Shown in pieces: positions 24,328 through 64,000 of a stretch of 64,000 bases of DNA; position 1 is the first letter of the stretch; the number at the start of each line of letters is the position of its first letter. The notes under the pieces were generated by a model. It made no database searches. It had not been told where the DNA came from and was given only the letters and a program-made list of their open reading frames with translations. Where the stretch lies: assembly GCF_027596085.1 (NCBI RefSeq), contig NC_072460.1, positions 13,336,326 to 13,400,325 on the forward strand, read 5' to 3'. Origin of the DNA: Anoplopoma fimbria. Lineage: Eukaryota; Chordata; Actinopteri; Perciformes; Anoplopomatidae. The position numbers and the translations under genes were made by a program.

Positions 24328-24547
24328 CCCCTCCCCCCTAATGCCAAGGTTATTCAAGGTGTCTCTCATACGCCTCCTGACCGCACTGTGCATGCAGCAT
24401 GATCCCCTGTCACCCCACCCAAACCCCACCAACTACTATGAACTAACTTGGGCCGTCATTTGGTTGTTTGTGTTCTACTTCAGAGGATTCCTATCTGGTG
24501 ATAGGAGTCAGCCAAACCTCTTTGCCTGGCGTAGATCTCCATGGAAA

Positions 24548-24553
24548 AATAAA
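24548..24553 (+). terminator. Poly(A) signal AATAAA after fmnl3 last exon 1
   Basis: Canonical AATAAA 220 nt downstream of the stop at 24325-24327. Followed by T/G-rich sequence (gttgtacagtgtgtc), suitable as a downstream element. Confidence 0.55.
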
Positions 24554-24858
24554 AAGTTGTACAGTGTGTCAACATATTTCTTTGTGTGTGAAAAATATGT
24601 TGACTCACTCACAGTACAATCAGCCATGACTGTGATTACATTATCACCATGCATGACACTTGTAAAAGGCTGTGCATTATTACGACATATTTCTTTCATG
24701 AAGCTGAATTGAACAATCATAACATGAAGAGGTTTGGCTAATCTACTGGTTTGATCATCGATGCCGTGTTCCATGAAACTAACTTATTGGTGTTGGTTTT
24801 CCTGCTAACATGTGACTCTTCTTTCCTCAACCACCACTGTTCATTCTACCCCCTCCAG

Positions 24859-24896
24859 CTGAAAAGAAGATTAATGACAGTATTTCCCACTCCTAA
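24859..24896 (+). CDS. fmnl3: fmnl3 alternative last exon 2 (short tail)
   Basis: A strong pyrimidine tract ending ccccctccag precedes a frame that joins in phase after the DAD core: A-EKKINDSISHS then TAA. It partly resembles the FMNL2-type tail that begins ALKKNN (from memory), but is much shorter. It has few basic residues, so it may weaken autoinhibition (inference). An AATAAA lies about 240 nt after the stop (25137-25142). No transcript evidence is available here. Confidence 0.5.
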
Positions 24897-25136
24897 GAGA
24901 GGGTAAGGAAGGTAGCCTGGCTGAAACCTGGCCCGCTTGGCCCTCCGGCTCCTGTGTGCTGCTACAGTGATGTCAGCTGCTTCAGCTAGTGCTTTGGATG
25001 CAAAATTTAAAAATCAAAGAGGCTTCACAGCAAGGAGATTTTTGTTTACAACACACTAGTTAGAAAACCAGTTACTGAAGATTAATCAAGAAGCGAACTT
25101 ACAGAAATACAGTATCACTTGCCCCAACCGCTAGCA

Positions 25137-25142
25137 AATAAA
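25137..25142 (+). terminator. Poly(A) signal AATAAA after putative fmnl3 last exon 2
   Basis: Canonical AATAAA 241 nt after the stop of the short alternative exon. Its spacing resembles that of last exon 1. Confidence 0.4.
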
Positions 25143-25259
25143 ACATTAATTCACTTATTTAATTTCCCACCAAGTCTTTGCATCAGAGACGATGCAACCT
25201 TTGTGCTATCTTAAGAGCGTCATTGTTCAGTTTAAATGCATAACTATACCATTGAGAGC

Positions 25260-25260
25260 C

Positions 25261-25292
<32 letters not shown>
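25260..25292. repeat. (ATC)n / (TCA)n trinucleotide microsatellite
   Basis: About ten uninterrupted tca/atc units in the DNA between the second and third alternative fmnl3 tails. Noncoding if last exon 1 or 2 is used; intronic if last exon 3 is used. Confidence 0.9.
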
Positions 25293-25293
<1 letters not shown>

Positions 25294-25978
25294 CCTCCTA
25301 TTATGTGTTGCATGTTGTCCAATGTTCATTTACCTCTCACCTGTCAACAACGTCCGCCATGTTTTGTCTTTGCTAACTGTCATCTGCAGTGTGCTGAACA
25401 GCTATTTGGTCAACAGGCTCTAGAAAAAACTGTCAGTCAGATATAAATTACATTCTTTACAGAGCTGAGAGGTTTTCTGTTACTTTAGGCACAGCCAGCT
25501 GGATTGTTGTTTTTTGTAGAGCTTGTTGACCATTATACTGTAATTGTAATGACTACTTTTATTTTTACTGCTGCGTTACTAGTATTACAATGTTGCAATA
25601 ACTACATTACCAAAACCTTGAATTTCACTGTTTTGTGTATCTTTACTACTAGTTGAAATGCAAGGTTATGGCAATGTGTCATTCAGTGTTCAGTCTGTAT
25701 TGTTAATGCCGTAATTGCCATTTTGATATTTCTTATACGCAGTAAACAAAGTAACTGCAGAAGTTATTGCAGATATTATATAATTATTTGACTAAAATAT
25801 ACACATGTAAACTCAATTGCCGGTATATAGGGTACACCTAACTATAACTAATGCAGTCTAATGCAGCAGTCCTGAAATAATTCCTACCTTCATGAAGGTT
25901 ATAAGTTTCATTTTTTGTTGATTCAACAATTCAATTCAATTTTGTAGGATGTTGTTTGTGGCGCTGTTGAGCTGTATG

Positions 25979-26620
25979 TTTTTATGACTTTTTTTTAACA
26001 TACTTTGTTATGACTGTTCCAAGACATTTGAATATACATACTACATACATAATATAGTTTGACTTCTTTATTGTTCTTTATGACATACTATGCTATGACT
26101 TTTTATGACATACTATGCTATGACTTTTTATGACACACTATACTTTGACTTTTTTTGACAAACTATACTATGACTTTGAATGACATACTATACTTTGACC
26201 TTTTTAAGGGGTTTTATGACATACTGTACTGACTTTTTAAAGACTTCACATTATACTGTGACTTTTTATTACGTACTATACTTCAAACTCTTTTATGACT
26301 TTTTTAAGTAGTTTTATTACATACTATACTTCAAACTCTTTTATGACTTTTTTAAGTAGTTTTATTACATACTATACTCTGACTTTTTAAAGACTTCTTC
26401 ACATTATACTTTGACTTTTTATGACATACTATACTATGACTTTACTATTACTTTTTTCATGGCAATCTTTGTTATGACTTTTTGTGATATCTTTCATGAC
26501 ACACTATTTTATGACTTTTTATATTTTTTTCCTGCTATATTGACTTTTTTATGTATGCTTCTATGACACTCTACTCTGCCTTTTTTATTACAAACTTTAT
26601 TATGACTTTTTAAAAAAAAC
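25979..26620 (+). repeat. Degenerate AT-rich minisatellite array (unit ~25-30 bp)
   Basis: Many imperfect copies of a unit close to 'tatgacatactatactttg' plus acttttt, read on the + strand, which is also the fmnl3 sense strand. Two perfect 48-bp copies sit at 26275-26322 and 26323-26370. The array lies between alternative last exons 2 and 3 of fmnl3. The same unit in reverse complement makes up the larger array at about 32455-34020 in an LRP1 intron. Confidence 0.85.
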
Positions 26621-26986
26621 ATTAAGTTCATTCTTATAGCTCCACCATCTGGCCAAATTGCACCACATTTAACACTCCACATCATTTGGTCATTGTTAAT
26701 ACACCTGCCTAGTATGAAGGATGAAAGATTCTTGAAATATGAGAAGGACATACCCACAGACAGACATAGAATTATTGGGTAGATGTGGTTATTAGGTGTA
26801 CCACTAAACCGGTAACTGAGTGCATTTGCACTACATATATGGCTAAACACACTCTTAGCTCTGTTTAAGACAAAATTGCTTAAATTTAAGTCAAGTAGTA
26901 GCAAGTTAGCTTATTGACCTCCGGGTCCTCTAACATGTGTGTCCCCCATCCCCGTCTCTGACCCCTCTCTCCATACCTACTCACAG

Positions 26987-27051
26987 ATCTCCGAAACCAG
27001 CCTTTCCTGCGAGCTGATGCGTTGATCCGGAGCGGTTGGAAAAGACCCTAA
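26987..27051 (+). CDS. fmnl3: fmnl3 alternative last exon 3 (DLRNQPFLRAD type)
   Basis: A long pyrimidine tract ending tactcacag is followed by a frame in phase with the DAD exon: DLRNQPFLRADALIRSGWKR-P and stop TAA at 27049-27051. DLRNQPYIRAD-type tails are known from FMNL-family splice forms in mammals (from memory), so this is very likely a conserved alternative terminal exon rather than noise. It retains basic residues after the DAD core. Downstream comes about 1.3-1.7 kb of probable 3' UTR. Confidence 0.75.
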
Positions 27052-28404
27052 ACCACTTATTGGTCACTTATACTCCCCTCCCCACTATAACCCCCCACCC
27101 TGTGTCCCGATGGTCTATCTCAACCCTGAGGCTGCAGATCACAAAGACTGAAAGGAGGGACAGGACAGAGCCCTTGTTATAGCTGGGTAATTTATTTATT
27201 TATGGAGGACCTTTACAGCCACTTTAAGTGAGCAGGCAACATTACAGAAGCACAATGGGTTACTCCTGTCTCACTGCAAACACAAGACTTTCCCTGCCCT
27301 GTTGCCACGGAGAACCAGGAGGGCAACTACATAACAGGTGAGGTGAGTTGAGAACTGACGGACCACAAAGCAGGAGGAACTTTGTTTTCGCTAACAAAGC
27401 GGCTGCCAACATGTGGATCTTATTCCCAAGACCGTTAATTTCCTCAGATTATGCAGTCGTAGCAGGACTTAGACTGGAAGTCAGCCAAGGGAAGATGCCA
27501 ACTCTGCTGCTGGGATGATTGTCCTGAAGAAAAATGCAAAACATTCCTACAAATAACAGAGAAGTTTAATATTATAATGAAACATTTGGGGACTGTTTCC
27601 AAAAACCAATCAAGACTAAATATTGACTATTTAGATTTCAATCACATTTTCAATAAGGAAAACCATCAATTCTGCTGGTTCTTTTGGACAAGCTAGTCAA
27701 ACCAAAATGTCTCCAATGCCTCATGTTTTGCTTAAGAAGTGCCTTTTTTTTGTGTAAACAGTGTTATTTCTCTTGAAGCAGCCATAATTTGTTCATTTAC
27801 AGCTTTCATTTGTTTTTTCGAAGATTGTATTTTGTATTGCCTTGTTTTATAACATTAGTCTTATAATACTGACGACAATATGCAGATGTTTATATTTCCA
27901 GCTTTAAAGTCATACAACAACTAGACGGTAAGGGGAATGATGCTTTTACGATTACTCTTTAATTTACCTCTGGTTCATCAGTGTCTTAAAGCTAATTATG
28001 ATTTGTATTTCTTTGTGCCTTGTCCAAGTAATTCTTAAAAACTGAATCAATGCCTTGACAACACTTTCTGTCATTTGGGAAGTGACAAATGTATGAAGAA
28101 GATTCCAAATGGACTGCTGATTAAGGGCCCTGGTGATGTTAACCTGCTATTGATGTGGTGGTGGATGAAGGATGGTTCTATTCCTACGAGGTCTTATGTT
28201 TTAAAATTTTATTCAATCTCCTCTGTTTTAATAGAGATGCAATTTCGCCGAACAGCTGTTGAGGAATCCATCTTTACACTACTTAATTTGGCTCAACATT
28301 GTATGAGACACTATTCTTTAAGTGGAAATTTATATTACTGTACATTCAAATCAAGAAATTTACTTTTTAGAAGAAATTGTCCATGATATTGACACTTCCT
28401 GTTT

Positions 28405-28410
28405 AATAAA
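28405..28410 (+). terminator. Poly(A) signal AATAAA, candidate end of fmnl3
   Basis: Canonical hexamer in 'gtttaataaataag', about 1.35 kb after the last-exon-3 stop. A second AATAAA follows at 28707-28712. Confidence 0.45.
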
Positions 28411-28706
28411 TAAGATGAATAATGTAACTGCAAGACCAAAGACTGTCCTTACACTTCAGAAGTATGAAAACAAAGGCTGCTCTTTCTTTGATGAAGCAAC
28501 ATTCAAAACAAGTGATTACTACATGTTCATGTTTTATTTCTTAATTTTTTCCAAAGGAAACTTGATGTTCACTTCAGATGTACTCCAGTCAGACATAATG
28601 AGTGATTGCTTTTTCTCTCAGTCTCTCCAAATGACGGACAGAGCCACCATACATTTCTACTATAAAAATCCATTTAATTTCTTATATCAAAAAGAAATAG
28701 AATCAT

Positions 28707-28712
28707 AATAAA
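28707..28712 (+). terminator. Second candidate poly(A) signal for fmnl3
   Basis: Canonical AATAAA in 'cataataaaacaatc', the last + strand candidate I note before the LRP1 terminal region. Confidence 0.4.
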
Positions 28713-30340
28713 ACAATCAGAACCACAAATATCCATGTGGGTTTTTGCCACCAAAAGAAATTCTCCAACTGAAAAATGATTGTTCTAATTTACATGGTCA
28801 GGTGAAAATCTAACAGAGCAGGATGTAACATTAAAAAAATAGTGATGAATACTGTTAACAAGTGAGGGGCAAAGCCAGATAGTTTCCTCTAAGTTGGGTG
28901 TGTGAGAGCACCATGCAGAGTGTTTTATCAGGAATGGAAGGTCAGCTCAGTTAAAAGCAACGTGGTGAGCAGTGAGACACAGAGGGCAACACTTTAAGAC
29001 TAAAAACCAGTTTGACGGACAGACAGATGGTTAGCGTTAGCAGCATGGCAAAGGAATTAAAGGAATGCTTATCAGGGAGCGGATCAGTCCCCTTCCTGGG
29101 AATACACTTAACAATGAGCATTAACCTAAATTACACATCCATGTAATTGCATACAATTAAACAAAACAAAAAAAACACACCAAAAAATACCAATCTCTCA
29201 CAGAAGTACGTACCATCACACGTCTCCCCGGCCTTTCCTGAAAGTACATTTACAATCAAAAGACAAGGAACAGAAGCCAAATGCAGATTGTTTTTTTTTT
29301 CCAGTGATGACCGGAAATTCACAGAAGCTTGCTGTCCCTTTAGTAAAATAACTTTCTAGAACAGTTTCAAAGCAATATCCGACTCCTGTCCAGAGTGTCC
29401 TGCAGTAGATTAAACCAAGGCCACAGATATCCATCCCAGACGTTTCATCCTGGAATGTGGACTTTGTTACAATCATCTTCATCCAGCACACTCGTACACT
29501 GCTATTGACTCAGTCATTGCTGACACGAATAATGTCAATTATACAATGACTTAAAAAAACCAAAAAACTTTAAAAAGTACAGACTGCTATTTGTTACTGA
29601 TGTTTGTATTCCTGGGTATATTTTCAAGACACTTTGTTAATAGGTTTATATATATGCAAATATATATATAACTTTAGTCTGTGCAAGGAGGTAAAAGACA
29701 ATCACTTGAATGTAGTTCTTTGAGACAACAGAACAAACACCGTCTGGGATGCGGAGTCCTCCATATGTACTCTCCCAGCCTCGGTCTCCCTCTAGACCTC
29801 GAGCAGCGAACGTACATGTACACATGAGAAAGACTGTGCCGAACCAGCATCCAGGAAGCATTCAGAGTGAGCACTGACACCTCTCTCTTTCATGAACAAC
29901 AAAGACTTGGCAACTTTTACTAAGGTGGAACAATAATGTTTTTTTTCTCCCCTATACAATTCATACAAAAATAAAAAATTCAAATTGTTCCACTGCCATT
30001 TGTAGCTCTCTATCTTTTACATTTGCACAGAGGTAGTGGCTATATGCGTGAGAGGGGAGGGAGAGTTGTGAGGAGGAGGTGAGCAAAATTAAAAAGAACT
30101 GAATAAATGTCTATAAAATGGTTCCTTTTCGTCACCAGAGAATTTTTTTTTTGTCAAAGAACAAAATATAATACTGCAATCACTTAAAAAAGTAGTCCTT
30201 CATTTTATACATTTTATACAGTGTTCTCGTTTTTTTTTGTTGCTTTTCTTTTCAATTGGTAAAGGCAAAAGATGAGAGCTCATTGGCCCAGCTCCGGGTT
30301 GGGCGGGGCAATGTTGGCAGAGTTCACTCCATGCCAAGCT
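28713..30340 (-). other. lrp1: Tail-to-tail zone; probable LRP1 3' UTR
   Basis: It follows the LRP1 stop codon (30341-30343) on the - strand and contains no recognised coding sequence. I find no canonical AATAAA on the - strand (tttatt on +) between 28713 and 30340. Only weaker TATAAA-like variants occur, for example around 30200-30220 and 29645. The first canonical - strand hexamers lie further left, inside the fmnl3 UTR, so the two genes may overlap at their ends (inference). Confidence 0.45.

Positions 30341-64000
<33,660 letters not shown>

Larger units (their letters stand above)
27052..28712 (+). other. fmnl3: Probable long 3' UTR of fmnl3 last exon 3
   Basis: No coding exon is recognised. 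The stretch is AT-rich and ends at possible poly(A) signals AATAAA at 28405-28410 and 28707-28712. The frames at 28075-28386 and 28322-28708 have no known domain and I treat them as chance ORFs in the UTR. Confidence 0.5.

Noticed and set aside
28075..28708. Two overlapping frames (103 and 128 aa) on + strand
   Set aside because: They lie in the probable 3' UTR of the long fmnl3 form, with AT-rich composition and no domain.

Overview
This is nuclear genomic DNA from a vertebrate, almost certainly a ray-finned fish. Long introns with GT-AG borders separate short exons whose proteins match two large vertebrate genes. The introns carry repeats typical of teleosts, and the repeat types suggest a percomorph (inference). 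There are no bacterial operons, CRISPR arrays, or recognisable rRNA or tRNA genes.

Layout. (1) 1-8817: no exon recognised; probably the 5' part or first intron of the formin gene, with several dispersed repeats and the 3' end of an L2-type LINE. (2) 8818-27051, + strand: a formin-like gene best matched to FMNL3. I place 24 coding exons whose summed length (3054 nt) stays in one frame from the 'NSMNLPPDK' exon to the stop. Two further alternative last exons lie downstream, so there are three possible C-termini. (3) About 27.05-30.34 kb: convergent 3' UTRs of the two main genes. (4) 30341-62850, - strand: the C-terminal roughly 3,200 residues of LRP1 (LDL receptor-related protein 1). I place 65 exons (9638 nt) in one consistent frame. 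They cover YWTD beta-propellers, EGF modules, complement-type repeat clusters of 10 and 11 modules, the membrane-proximal EGF repeats, the transmembrane segment and an NPxY tail. The N-terminal third lies beyond 64000. (5) 53302-54339, + strand: an intact single-exon class A peptide-type GPCR nested antisense in a 4.3-kb LRP1 intron.

The genes are not a pathway unit. FMNL3 is a cytosolic actin nucleator and elongator, LRP1 is a giant endocytic and signalling receptor, and the GPCR has an unknown ligand. FMNL3 and LRP1 both map to human 12q13 (from memory), so their closeness here reflects old linkage drawn tight.

Most notable points: this LRP1 lacks the RHRR furin site that splits mammalian LRP1 into two chains; the nested GPCR departs from class A consensus at N1.50 (Q) and D3.49 (T); fmnl3 offers three alternative last exons, each followed by a poly(A) signal; and the same degenerate AT-rich minisatellite occurs as two inverted arrays (about 26.0-26.6 kb and 32.4-34.0 kb) placed almost symmetrically around the convergent gene ends.
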